This document shows positions 33,273-42,136 of a DNA stretch of 64,000 bases, in pieces (positions within the stretch are counted from its first letter, which is position 1; each line of letters starts with the position of its first letter). Origin of the DNA: AG1 sp035559775 (GTDB lineage: Archaea; Thermoproteota; Thermoprotei_A; Sulfolobales; AG1); the NCBI GenBank assembly GCA_035559775.1, contig DATMAU010000013.1, positions 7,732-71,731 on the forward strand, given 5' to 3'. The notes beneath the pieces are model-generated. The model ran no database searches. It worked only from the letters and a program-made list of their open reading frames with translations, and had not been told where the DNA came from. The translations under genes and the position numbers were made by a program.

Positions 33273-34211
33273 ATTGATTGCCATAATGCCTCAAAGATCC
33301 TTGCGGGTCTTGTTTCAAAAGAGATCGAATCGAGGGTCTGTGACTGCATTATAATGAGCGGTGGGATAGACACATCATATATAGCCACTATCGCTAGAAA
33401 GATCGTGAAAATACCTCTCAGAGGCGTCGTCGTAGGTCTTGAGGGAAGTGTCACAAAGGATCTCTACTGGGGCTCTCTTGTCGCGAGAGAGCTGGGGATA
33501 GAGATCCATCACAAGATCTTCAGCGTAACAGAAGCCCTCAGAGTGACAGATGAAGTGGTCAGGATCATGGATACATTCGATCCTATGGAGGTGAGGAACG
33601 ACGTCTCGGTATACATAGCCCTGGAATATGCTGCAAAGCTTGGGTGTAGATGCGTCTATACAGGCGATGCTGGTGACGAGCTCTTCGCTGGGTATTCCTA
33701 TATGCATCTATACAGACTAGAGGATCTATCGAGATATATAGAGGATCTTTCAAGCTATATGGAGTTCTCCTCCTCAAAGCTTGGAGAAGAGCTGGGGGTA
33801 GAGGTAGTGCAGCCTCTAGCCTCGAAGAGAGTGGTGGAGCTCGCCCTCAGAATACCCCCCGAGTGCAAGGTCTCATATTCAAGGATAGCTAGGGGTAAAG
33901 AGATCCTGAGGCTCCTGCTGGAGGAGCTGTCAATCCCCTCCCACCACAGGTTAAAAGAACCTATAGAGGTTGGGAGCGGGTCTGTCACGCTCAGCAATAT
34001 ATGGGCTTCAATGGTGACAGAAGATCTTATTGAGAGCGTGTCAAAGATCCTGAAGCCTAGGTCGAGGGATCAGGCGTACTTACTATCAAGATACCTGAGG
34101 ATCTTCGGAGAGCTTAGAAAAGCAGAGGCTCAGGAGACATGCAGAATCTGCGGGGGACGGGTCAAAAGGAGGTATTGCAAGAGATGCGGGTATTATGAGA
34201 AAAGCCCATAG
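33273..34211 (+). CDS. PP-loop ATPase, asparagine-synthetase-like domain with C-terminal zinc ribbon
   Basis: About 312 residues. The PP-loop IIMSGGIDTSYIA is near residue 25, TGDAGDELFAGY near 118, and a C-terminal CRICGGRVKRRYCKRCGYYE zinc ribbon. It resembles the synthetase domain of asparagine synthetase without its glutaminase domain, so it adenylates some carboxyl or amide substrate that I cannot name. There is no ATG/GTG/TTG in frame from the stop at 33249 to the ATG of the PP-loop itself (33354). I place the start provisionally at ATT 33273, near the transcription start predicted by TATA-like AATAAAAT (33247-33254). Starting at 33354 would delete the PP-loop strand. Confidence 0.65.
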   Translation: MDCHNASKILAGLVSKEIESRVCDCIIMSGGIDTSYIATIARKIVKIPLRGVVVGLEGSVTKDLYWGSLVARELGIEIHHKIFSVTEALRVTDEVVRIMDTFDPMEVRNDVSVYIALEYAAKLGCRCVYTGDAGDELFAGYSYMHLYRLEDLSRYIEDLSSYMEFSSSKLGEELGVEVVQPLASKRVVELALRIPPECKVSYSRIARGKEILRLLLEELSIPSHHRLKEPIEVGSGSVTLSNIWASMVTEDLIESVSKILKPRSRDQAYLLSRYLRIFGELRKAEAQETCRICGGRVKRRYCKRCGYYEKSP

Positions 34212-34258
34212 ATATAGGTTTGCACTGTGAAAGCCGGGGCAGCTTGACTAGGCCTGGG

Positions 34259-34603
34259 CTGTTTTCTTTTTGATATGCATAGGAAGGATTGATAGGCTTT
34301 GGAAATTTTCATGAGTGTTGGGGCATGTCTGGAGGCTGCTCCCCCCCCCCAGGGGTATCTATAAGCCTTGAAAGAAATTGCCCTCGGTGTGGGTCTCTCC
34401 ACACAAGCACGGGTGGCGATGGGAGCATTGCTACAAGCCATCTTGGGGATGATCCCTCAAGTCTAGATGGAAGGCCAAACGCCGTTTGGCTCGACGGCCG
34501 CCCATGAACCCGCAGGATCTCTGATCCTGCGGGTAGAGGTGGAAGTCCCTGGATAAAACCATGAGAAGATAAAGTGATTGGGATGAACATCCAGGGGCAA
34601 ACG
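34259..34603 (+). mobile_element. Family B element (non-autonomous, IS605-like), longest copy
   Basis: The block begins TGTTTTCTTTTTGATAT and ends GGGATGAACATCCAGGGGCA. Copies are at 40249-40440 and, inverted, 56861-57117. Shared landmarks are the poly-pyrimidine start, a TATCTATAAGCC box, GGGTCTCTCCACACAAG, the GTTTGGCTCGACGGCCGCCC segment (about 34485-34504), an 11-bp hairpin CCGCAGGATC-TCT-GATCCTGCGG (about 34510-34532) and GGTGGAAGTCCCTGGATAAAACC. It contains a CPRCGS zinc-ribbon-like codon string near 34379, compatible with a TnpB C-terminal remnant. No full transposase is present. It fills most of the 480-base gap before the dppB2 gene. Confidence 0.65.
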
Positions 34604-34691
34604 GTTTATGGGTACTGGGGACAGGTCGTGTCGATCTGGCTCTACCGCGGTAGTATATTTTATTCAATTATCCATATAATCTGGGGAGCCT

Positions 34692-35750
34692 ATGTCGCTG
34701 GCTAGGTATGCCATCATAAGGTTTATTGCCATGCTGGCGACATTCACACTAGCCCTTGTTCTTTTCTTCTTTCTAACACGCGTTATACCAACAGTAGCCT
34801 TTGGGGGTAACCCTTTTCTGCCAAGCCAGTCCACGGATCCTCTGCTCAGGGCTGTTTTTAGGGCCTCAGACGATCCCGGGTATTCTAGCTGGGTTGCGTC
34901 CCTCGCCTCGATATATGGTCTTGAGAGGCCTCTCCTCCCAGACCAGCTGATCCTTTTTCTGAGAAGCGCTTTTACAATGGATTTTGGCTACTCTCTACAC
35001 TCGATGAGGAGTGTTTCGCTAGAGATCCTTATGAGGCTCCCATATACTCTAGCCCTATATGTCTTCGCAACCATAGTCCCGATCTTTGTTGGGTATTATT
35101 TGGCAATAGCTGCCGTTAGGTTTAGGGGGAGGGTTCTCGACTTTCTGGTGACCCTCTCAAGCATATCGAGCTTCTCTGTCCCGATATGGGTTTTCGTGCT
35201 TATTGTTTATTACTTCCTAGCCTATGTTCCCAAGGTCTCTTGGGGTGTTCAGCTCCTCCCCCTGCCTGTGAGGGCTCCTACTACTAGTATAGAGAGCATA
35301 TCCGATATTAGGTATTGGCTCTGGTACCTATCCCCGCTCTATATAGCATCTATACTCTCGCTCTATGGTATCTGGGCCTATTTCTTCAGATCCATATTAT
35401 CCTCAGAGATCTCTGAGGACTATACATTCACGGCCAGGGCTAAGGGTATGTCTGACTGGGATGTTATCAGGGCAGAGGTCGTCCCTAACGTGAGGCCTCC
35501 GATACTCACCAAGGTTGCCTATACCCTGCCAACGATATTCGGGGGCTCGGTAGCCCTTGAGCTGGTATCATCATGGCCTGGGATAGCTTTCTACGCATAC
35601 CAGGCTATACAGAACAACGATATCCCGGTTATGAACGCTTTCTTCGTAATCTCAACACTATTGGTAGCTCTATCCCTCTATATATCGGATCTAGCTATAG
35701 CGATCCTGGATCCAAGGGCTAGGCACGGTTTATCAAAACACATAGCGTGA
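34692..35750 (+). CDS. Peptide ABC transporter permease, DppB type (second system)
   Basis: A 352-residue permease opening LARYAIIRFIAMLATFTLAL, with the EAA loop YTFTARAKGMSDWDVIRAEV and ELVSSWPGIAFYAYQAIQ near the C-terminus, as in DppB. It starts at ATG 34692 after GGGGAGCC; a TATA box GTATATTTTATTC lies about 34650-34662. The gene is followed with a GTGA overlap by a DppC-type gene, but no binding protein or ATPases are adjacent. The pair may use ATPases from another locus. The nearby gamma-glutamyltransferase gene hints at peptide substrates, which is inference only. Confidence 0.88.
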   Translation: MSLARYAIIRFIAMLATFTLALVLFFFLTRVIPTVAFGGNPFLPSQSTDPLLRAVFRASDDPGYSSWVASLASIYGLERPLLPDQLILFLRSAFTMDFGYSLHSMRSVSLEILMRLPYTLALYVFATIVPIFVGYYLAIAAVRFRGRVLDFLVTLSSISSFSVPIWVFVLIVYYFLAYVPKVSWGVQLLPLPVRAPTTSIESISDIRYWLWYLSPLYIASILSLYGIWAYFFRSILSSEISEDYTFTARAKGMSDWDVIRAEVVPNVRPPILTKVAYTLPTIFGGSVALELVSSWPGIAFYAYQAIQNNDIPVMNAFFVISTLLVALSLYISDLAIAILDPRARHGLSKHIA

Positions 35751-35755
35751 TCACA

Positions 35756-37216
35756 ATGAGCGTGGAGAGGGAGAGGAGGAAAGGCTATAGAGGCGGGGTA
35801 AAGCTCTACCTAGGGTTGCTAATAGTCATTTTCTACGCAGCCCTAGGAACATACTCGATGTTTGCCGGGTATAGAGCCTCGGCAGGGCTTGAGTGGGAGG
35901 CAGACGCGCTTGCACAGCCTGTATGGGTTGCTTTCCTGCTAGACCCAGAGATCCCGAGGACTGTGGAGGCTAGCCTAGGTGGTTGGCAGCTAGCTGGAGA
36001 AGGGCTAAACGGATCTGTATTGGTGGGGAGCGATGGGGTGGCTAGCATTACTATCCAGACCCCAGGTTCTGTAAGCCTGGTGAGCGGCTATCTTGATTAC
36101 CCCTACAAGCCGGCTAGGTCTATGATTATAACGTATGGTTTCAAGGTATTCTCAGGGGATCCTGCTAGATATAGGATCCAGCTATACCTGGTTAGTGAAA
36201 AGCTGTTGGGGAGGGAGAAGGTTGTTGAGCAAGGCGGTGTGAGAGAGAAGATCCAGGCCGGGGTTTATATGGTATTCAGGGTAGATGACGCGATACCCCC
36301 GGGAGGTAATAGATCCTATGCTTCCAGCATACGTCTCCCATACCCCTATCTCAACAGGATCCAGGATCCACCTATCCCGATATTTGTTAACCCGGTGAGC
36401 GAGCTCCTCCTAGAGCCTGGGACTAGGTTGAGGGCTATGGTCAATATAAGCTATGAATGCCTGGGAGATAGTTGTAGAGGCATTACGATACAGGTCGAGC
36501 CTCTAGGTATAAAGATCCTTGGGAGGGCTCACGGGCTTATGGGGACTGATAGTAGGGGGATAGATATATGGAGACAGTTTATAGAGGGGGCTAGGGTTGC
36601 TAACTTCTTCGGGCTGACAGCATCTCTCCTAACCGTTGCGATAGCAGTGACAATAGGATCTATAGCGGGTCTCAGGGCTGGGAGGTTCTCTGACCAGGTA
36701 TTAACACTCCTAACAGACATGATATTCTTCATACCAGCAGTCCCCCTCATAATGATTACAGTAGCTCTCCTTGGAAGATCCATGCCAGTGATATACGGGA
36801 TCATAGTGCTCGTCTCATGGCCAGGGCTTGCCAGGCTTGTGAGGTCGTGGGCAATAGCGATCAGGAGCGAGCCTTATGTAGAGTCTGCTGTAGCCCTCGG
36901 CGCTGGTAAGCTCTGGATCCTTAGGAGACATATAATTCCAAGACTAGCCCCCCTAGCGATCTATGGGTTAGTATCACTAGTCCCTGGAGTTATAGCGACA
37001 GAGATCCTGATCCAGTTCATCGGCTTCGGAGATCCTAACATACCCTCTTGGGGGAGGATGCTTAACGAGGCCTATAACGAGGGAGCCCTTGTTAACGGTG
37101 CATGGTGGTGGCTCTTCGCACCAATAGCCGGGATAACAAGCTACATGGCTGGCTTTGTATTGATAGGGATGGCCCTTGAGGAGAGGTTTAACCCAAAGCT
37201 TCTCATAGCCAGATAG
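35756..37216 (+). CDS. Peptide ABC transporter permease, DppC type, with large external domain
   Basis: A 486-residue permease, about 150-200 residues longer than usual. The first helix (GVKLYLGLLIVIFYAALGTY) is followed by roughly 215 residues outside the membrane, with repeated beta-strand patterns (SVLVGSDGVASITIQTPGSV; ARYRIQLYLVSEKL; GTRLRAMVNISYECLG) before the standard DppC motif GLMGTDSRGIDIWRQFIEGA. The remainder has five helices and the EAA loop ESAVALGAGKLWILRRHIIP. The extra domain looks like a beta sandwich and might contact the binding protein or cell surface, as the MalF P2 domain does. ATG 35756 follows GTGATC; GTG 35747 overlaps the dppB2 stop. Confidence 0.88.
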   Translation: MSVERERRKGYRGGVKLYLGLLIVIFYAALGTYSMFAGYRASAGLEWEADALAQPVWVAFLLDPEIPRTVEASLGGWQLAGEGLNGSVLVGSDGVASITIQTPGSVSLVSGYLDYPYKPARSMIITYGFKVFSGDPARYRIQLYLVSEKLLGREKVVEQGGVREKIQAGVYMVFRVDDAIPPGGNRSYASSIRLPYPYLNRIQDPPIPIFVNPVSELLLEPGTRLRAMVNISYECLGDSCRGITIQVEPLGIKILGRAHGLMGTDSRGIDIWRQFIEGARVANFFGLTASLLTVAIAVTIGSIAGLRAGRFSDQVLTLLTDMIFFIPAVPLIMITVALLGRSMPVIYGIIVLVSWPGLARLVRSWAIAIRSEPYVESAVALGAGKLWILRRHIIPRLAPLAIYGLVSLVPGVIATEILIQFIGFGDPNIPSWGRMLNEAYNEGALVNGAWWWLFAPIAGITSYMAGFVLIGMALEERFNPKLLIAR

Positions 37217-37260
37217 TATAGCTAACCTTGATCACACGTTCCCATATAACCTGGTAATCG

Positions 37261-38757
37261 TTATATTGCTATCGATATAGCTGTCCCCCTAGTGTCGGGG
37301 GCGAACTCCGTGTACCCCCTAGCCCTATCTCTCCTTGCCGCGTTCACCAGTCCTGTGGATCTCTGGCCCTTGATCACCTGTACCTCAACGCCTAGCGAGG
37401 ATCTGTATTCGCCCAGGCCTTCCTCAACGATCACTCTAGATCCTTTTGAGAGGTCTGTATATATGAATCTAGGGGCTGCTAGGGCCTCGCCTAGATCCAT
37501 TTTGTATACGAATATATTCTCATAGATCCTCGTATGGATCTGTGGCCTATAATCTCCCCCAGCGCATCCGATCATATAGGTAGAGTTTCTCTCATGATCA
37601 TCGATCATTAGTATTGAGAGCGTGTGGAGGGGTCTTTTCCTCGGGGAAGGCGTGTTTGGAAGCCCCTTCTCGTAGGAGAACCCCGAGCCCCTGTTCTGCA
37701 TAACTATGCCGAGGGCTGTGACACCAGATCCGAATGGGTGGAAGAGGCTCTGGATAAACCCCACTAGGTTCTCTCCATCATCCACTACGAAGAACGTTGT
37801 ATCCCCGTCGCTAAGCATTCCCGAGCCGGTGGTTTCGGACTTTATTGAGCTGTAATTCACATAACCCCTCGGATCTATAGTCATCGCCTCCGGGTCTCCT
37901 AGGTTTCTATCCCTAAACGTATAGATCCTCCTGGTGGGTTCGCTCCACGCATCTATCCTCCTGAGATCGTTGAAACCGTATTTGTCTATCTCTAGCTCGT
38001 GTAATGCTGAGATCATCTGTAGCGTTGAGATCCCCTGACTATTGGGTGGGAGCTCGTATAGAACCCTGGATCCTAGGTCTAGTTTTAGGGGCTCTACCTC
38101 TAGGCCCTCGTGATCCATAAGATCTTCTAGTGAGATCCCGACCCCCTGTTTCTCCAGCCCTGACACTAGATCCTCAGCTACTCTTCCGTAGTAGAACTCA
38201 TCCCACCCCCTGCTAGAGATCCTTTTCATGACGCTTGCAAGCCCCCTATTCTTTACCAGGCTTCCTGTCTCTACACCTCCGTATAGTTTCCTCCACCCCT
38301 CAAAGGCTTCTAGCTCACCCCTATACCTAGACACTGCTGCCCCGAGTGCTCGGTCAGCGTGGAACCCGTTGTCGGCAAGCGATATAGCTGGTTTTAAGAG
38401 ATCCCTGAGATCCATTGACCCGTGCTCCTCAACAATATATCCCCACATCTCAACAAGCCCCGGGATCGTTACTGTGAGGGGGCCTCTCAAAGGCTTCTTA
38501 GCCATATACTCTTCAGCATCAAAACCGGAAGGAGATTTTCCAGAACCGTTATAGGCTATGATCTGGTTATCAGAAAGGGCCAGGATAAACCCATCACCCC
38601 CAAGACCTCCTGAGAATGGATGAACAACCGAGAGGACAGCGCTCACAGCTATCGAGGCGTCAAAGGCGTTACCACCATTCTCGAGAACCTTAAGCCCTGC
38701 AGCCACTGCTAGCGGGTGATCTGCTGAGACCCCTCTCCTACCATAGGTGACCTTCAT
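37261..38757 (-). CDS. Gamma-glutamyltransferase family protein
   Basis: A 498-residue Ntn-hydrolase. It opens KVTYGRRGVSADHPLAVAAG, has NGGNAFDASIAVSAVLSVVH, GGLGGDGFILAL and PGLVEMWGY, and the autoprocessing site DGDTTFFVVDD with the nucleophilic threonine near residue 320. It would hydrolyse or transfer gamma-glutamyl groups. No signal peptide is visible, unlike secreted bacterial GGTs. Archaeal relatives without glutathione may act on other gamma-glutamyl or cephalosporin-like amides. ATG 38757 is preceded by GGGGGATGG and is preferred over the upstream 38781. Confidence 0.88.
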   Translation of the reverse strand: MKVTYGRRGVSADHPLAVAAGLKVLENGGNAFDASIAVSAVLSVVHPFSGGLGGDGFILALSDNQIIAYNGSGKSPSGFDAEEYMAKKPLRGPLTVTIPGLVEMWGYIVEEHGSMDLRDLLKPAISLADNGFHADRALGAAVSRYRGELEAFEGWRKLYGGVETGSLVKNRGLASVMKRISSRGWDEFYYGRVAEDLVSGLEKQGVGISLEDLMDHEGLEVEPLKLDLGSRVLYELPPNSQGISTLQMISALHELEIDKYGFNDLRRIDAWSEPTRRIYTFRDRNLGDPEAMTIDPRGYVNYSSIKSETTGSGMLSDGDTTFFVVDDGENLVGFIQSLFHPFGSGVTALGIVMQNRGSGFSYEKGLPNTPSPRKRPLHTLSILMIDDHERNSTYMIGCAGGDYRPQIHTRIYENIFVYKMDLGEALAAPRFIYTDLSKGSRVIVEEGLGEYRSSLGVEVQVIKGQRSTGLVNAARRDRARGYTEFAPDTRGTAISIAI

Positions 38758-38944
38758 TCCATCCCCCTTCATATGATGCAAGGGCGATATAAGCTATGCG
38801 CGTTCTACTGTTCTGCACAGTCCTGTTATTATACAGTTATGTCTATCTAATATGATGTATATATCTGTATTCGTTTATAGCAATCATCATCGAATAGGAA
38901 TTATGTATCATATATAGCCATTTACTGCATACTATCCCCGGGAT

Positions 38945-40243
38945 ATGGGGATGGTCTCGAGAAGGGCTGTAATTGGAGTGGTTATTGCAGCTATTGTGAT
39001 AATAGTAGGGCTGGCGGGATATATGTATCTCTCAGGCTCTCTAAACCCCCAAGCTACCAAAGACCATATATCGGTGGGTTTTACAGTTGCACTCTCAGGC
39101 CCCTTATCCGCTCAGGGTAATGAGCAGCTGAGAGCCTACCAGATCTGTGTTGACTATATAAATAATCAGGGAGGCATTTATGTTGCGGAGCTCGGTAAGA
39201 GGCTCCCGGTGAGGATAACCTATTACGATGATTCGAGCGATCCTAGTAAGGCGAGGTCTCTCTATGAGCAGCTTGTAACCCAGGATAAGGTTGATTTTCT
39301 ATGGCCTCCTTTTGGGACTGGGATAGGGCTTGGAATCATACCAGTGATCAATAAATACAATATCCCCATAATCCTGGCAACCCAGACTATAGCGGCTGAG
39401 GAGAGGCTGAGGAATGTGAGTCAGAATATCTATCTAACCTTCATGACCTTCGAACATATTGGGGGTATGTATGCTGCGGTTATAAAGAAGATCATCTCGG
39501 ACCACCCGGAGCTGAGGAGAATAGCTATCATATATGCTGAGACAGACTCGACAGTCGGTTGGGCAACATGGGCTAAAAAGGCTCTCGAGGAGCAGAGGAT
39601 AGGAGAAGTGGTGTTCACAGCAAGCTACCCATTAACGGCTACAGATGTGAGGGGCTTGTTACTAAGGATGGCTGAGGCTAGACCGGATATAGTGTTAGCA
39701 CTAACCTTTGGAGCCGACTCCTACGTGGTTATCCCACAGATGAGGGAGCTTAGGATAAATCCAAAGGTGCTCATAATGACGGGCCCGGGAGCCTCTACCA
39801 GGGATTTCTACACAAGGTTTGATAACGCTACCAGGGAGGGGATAATCTATTGGACTAACAGCTACCCAGATCTAGATCCTGTGCTCAAAAGCTTCTGGGA
39901 AGCGTATGTGGGTAGATACGGCTATGCCCCTGTACCGGATATGCAGGGTCTTGTTTATAAGAGCTGCTTGATCTTCAAAGCAGCTATAGAGAAGGCGGGA
40001 AGTCTAAATTATGAGAAGATAAAGAGGGTGCTTGATACCGAGACATTCAACATACCGTTCGGCCCTCTTGGGAGCGTTAAGTTTGTTAACCAAACAATAG
40101 ATCCTCCGTTCCTTGTCTGGATGCAATACCAGGGAGGAGTGGCCAAGCCTATCTTTATAACTAAGGGCAGGTACCCCAGTATCGAGTTTGTAAATACGCC
40201 TTTCTTATCGCCCTACATATATCCAAAGCCTGGGTGGAGCTGA
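38945..40243 (+). CDS. livJ: Branched-chain amino-acid-type ABC transporter binding protein
   Basis: A 432-residue LivJ-like protein. The N-terminal hydrophobic helix AVIGVVIAAIVIIVGLAGYM anchors it to the membrane. GFTVALSGPLSAQGNEQLRA is the usual opening of type I periplasmic binding folds, followed by DDSSDPSKARSLYEQLV and, later, LTFGADSYVVIPQMRELRI. It would present amino acids or related amides to the LivH/M channel encoded downstream. A TATA box ATCATATATAGC lies near 38908-38919. A family B element sits between this gene and livH. Confidence 0.87.
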   Translation: MGMVSRRAVIGVVIAAIVIIVGLAGYMYLSGSLNPQATKDHISVGFTVALSGPLSAQGNEQLRAYQICVDYINNQGGIYVAELGKRLPVRITYYDDSSDPSKARSLYEQLVTQDKVDFLWPPFGTGIGLGIIPVINKYNIPIILATQTIAAEERLRNVSQNIYLTFMTFEHIGGMYAAVIKKIISDHPELRRIAIIYAETDSTVGWATWAKKALEEQRIGEVVFTASYPLTATDVRGLLLRMAEARPDIVLALTFGADSYVVIPQMRELRINPKVLIMTGPGASTRDFYTRFDNATREGIIYWTNSYPDLDPVLKSFWEAYVGRYGYAPVPDMQGLVYKSCLIFKAAIEKAGSLNYEKIKRVLDTETFNIPFGPLGSVKFVNQTIDPPFLVWMQYQGGVAKPIFITKGRYPSIEFVNTPFLSPYIYPKPGWS

Positions 40244-40248
40244 GTGGG

Positions 40249-40440
40249 GTGTTTTCTTTTTGATATTCGTAAGAGGTATTTATAATCTTATGATTGCGAT
40301 TGTTTTTGGTGATGGTTTGGTCTCTATTTATATATCGCCTCTGGGTGGTGGGAGCACTGCTCTAAGCCATCCAGGGGATGATCTCTTGAACCTAGATGGG
40401 AGCCCTATGCAGTTTGGCTCGACAACCGTCAACAAATCCA
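40249..40440 (+). mobile_element. Family B element, degenerate copy between livJ and livH
   Basis: The stretch starts TGTTTTCTTTTTGATAT and continues GGTATTTATAATC, GGGTGGTGGGAGCACTGCTC, GATGATCTCTTGAACC and TTTGGCTCGACAACCGTC, each matching the 34259 copy. The final hairpin and the AACATCCAGGGG end are missing. Its internal TATA-like GTATTTATAA could act on livH, about 220 bases downstream. It separates the binding-protein gene from the rest of the liv operon. Confidence 0.6.
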
Positions 40441-40493
40441 AAGGATCGATCTATTATATAATTGAAAAGAGACAAGCGGCTAGCGGGGGATAG

Positions 40494-41393
40494 ATGATTC
40501 CTGTGGAGCTTTTTGATAGAATGGTTTCGCTGATCCTTTTACCCCTTATATACTCGCCTCTTTATGTTGCTGTTTCGCTTGGGTTTAATATACTTTTCAG
40601 CTCTACCAGGATTATTAATATAGCCTATGGAGATCTCGTGATGATCGGTGCTTATACTGCTTACTGGCTATACACGATCTATAAGATCCCTCCTATCGCT
40701 AGCATACCCGTGGCGGTGGTGATCGGTGTTTTTATAGGCTATGCTATGTATATCATTACTTATAAAAGGATTCTTGCTAGCGGCAGTATCAGTGCTATTG
40801 AGGAGCAGAGCATAATAGCAACCTTCGGGCTCTCAATGGCTATCCAGGGGGTCGCTGCTTATCTCTGGAGCCCTACTGCTGTGAGCTATACGTATTTAGA
40901 GCAAGGGATCGCTTTAGGATCGATCCTCGTCCCCCTTAATGTCTTCTTCATCATGATCGCTGGGGCGATCATGACCCTTATTACCTATATCTTGTTATAT
41001 AGAACATACATAGGCGTGGCGATCAGGGGGATTATACAGGCCCCCCAGCTCGCGATCGACATGGGGCTTGATACTAGCAAGATATATATGCTTGCGTCGA
41101 TAGTATCGACAGTATTACCCATAGTTGCTGGTTCTGCTATAAGCATGAGGATCCAGATAAACCCCTTCATGGGTGTGGAGTATCTAATCATAGCCCTCGT
41201 GATAACAGCCCTCGGAGGGCTTGGCAACCCGATAGGAAGCCTGGTCGGTGCTATTCTATACGCGTTAATGGATAGTGCTATAGGCTATCTCCTCCCGCCG
41301 GGGTTAAAGCTGTTCTATCTCTACACGCTCTTCCTTCTAATCCTCCTAGTCAGGCCAACGGGTATTATGGGGAGACCCCAGGTGGTTAGGTGA
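40494..41393 (+). CDS. livH: Branched-chain amino-acid-type ABC transporter permease LivH
   Basis: A 299-residue permease with eight or so helices. It has SLGFNILFSSTRIINIAYGD, the LivH signature where the N-(I/F)A-G segment shapes the pore, GVAIRGIIQAPQLAIDMGLD (EAA-like loop) and VITALGGLGNPIGSLVGAIL. It forms the channel with LivM. Four bases overlap the next frame (GTGA). Length and pattern are typical. Confidence 0.92.
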   Translation: MIPVELFDRMVSLILLPLIYSPLYVAVSLGFNILFSSTRIINIAYGDLVMIGAYTAYWLYTIYKIPPIASIPVAVVIGVFIGYAMYIITYKRILASGSISAIEEQSIIATFGLSMAIQGVAAYLWSPTAVSYTYLEQGIALGSILVPLNVFFIMIAGAIMTLITYILLYRTYIGVAIRGIIQAPQLAIDMGLDTSKIYMLASIVSTVLPIVAGSAISMRIQINPFMGVEYLIIALVITALGGLGNPIGSLVGAILYALMDSAIGYLLPPGLKLFYLYTLFLLILLVRPTGIMGRPQVVR

Positions 41394-41398
41394 TCTTG

Positions 41399-42124
41399 GT
41401 GGCTGAGATAAGGGTCGATAGGGTTAGCAAGTGGTTTGGCGGTATAAAGGCTCTGGATAATGTCTCGCTCGAGGTATCGAGGGGAGAGGTTATAGGCCTC
41501 ATAGGCCCTAACGGTTCTGGTAAGACTACGCTGCTCAACATACTTAGATGTCTCTTAAAGCCCGATAGGGGGTTGATAGAGATCTCCGGTGTGATGCTTA
41601 ATGGCATGGATCCTGAGAGGCTGGCTGATCTAGGGGTTGCCAGCATCTACCAGTTCCCCAGGGTTATCAGGGATCTCACTGTGGTTGAGAATGTAGCCCT
41701 AGCTGTTCTTAAGCGTCAGAAGAGCCTGTGGAGGGCTGAGCTGCTAGCTATAGAGTATCTCAAGGATGTCGGGCTCGGTGGAAAGGCATATACGATGGCT
41801 GCTAGGCTGAATAGGTATGAGGTTAGGTTGATGGAGCTTGCCAGGGCCATGGCTATGAGGCCGAGGGTTCTCTTGATAGATGAGCTGCTCTCAGGCCTCT
41901 CTGAGGAGGAGCAGAGAGATATCAGGGAGCTTGTGAGAAGCTATCTAGATAGCAGTGGGGCGACAGCCATATGGGTTGAGCATGCAATAGGATCCCTGGT
42001 TAGAGAGGTTGATAGACTGGTGGTTCTTAACCACGGATCCATTATTGCTGACGGGGAGCCTGAGAGGGTTATAAGGGATCAGAGGGTTATAGAGGCCTAT
42101 CTCGGCTCTTACACGATAGCATAG
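41399..42124 (+). CDS. livG: Branched-chain amino-acid-type ABC transporter ATPase LivG
   Basis: A 241-residue ATPase. Walker A is GPNGSGKTT, Walker B RVLLIDELLSGLS and the switch histidine lies in IWVEHAIGS. The signature helix, normally LSxGQ(Q/R), reads LNRYEVRLMELARAM, so the glycine that contacts ATP gamma-phosphate is missing. This may make one of the two ATP sites of the LivG-LivF dimer degenerate, as occurs in some ABC importers and exporters. GTG 41399 follows GGTGATC; GTG 41390 is an alternative. Confidence 0.9.
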   Translation: MAEIRVDRVSKWFGGIKALDNVSLEVSRGEVIGLIGPNGSGKTTLLNILRCLLKPDRGLIEISGVMLNGMDPERLADLGVASIYQFPRVIRDLTVVENVALAVLKRQKSLWRAELLAIEYLKDVGLGGKAYTMAARLNRYEVRLMELARAMAMRPRVLLIDELLSGLSEEEQRDIRELVRSYLDSSGATAIWVEHAIGSLVREVDRLVVLNHGSIIADGEPERVIRDQRVIEAYLGSYTIA

Positions 42125-42136
42125 GGGTGCAGGGCT

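Noticed and set aside
34340..34352. Twelve-C homopolymer as a phase-variation tract
   Set aside because: It lies inside a non-coding family B element, not in a reading frame, and long homopolymers are error-prone in sequencing.
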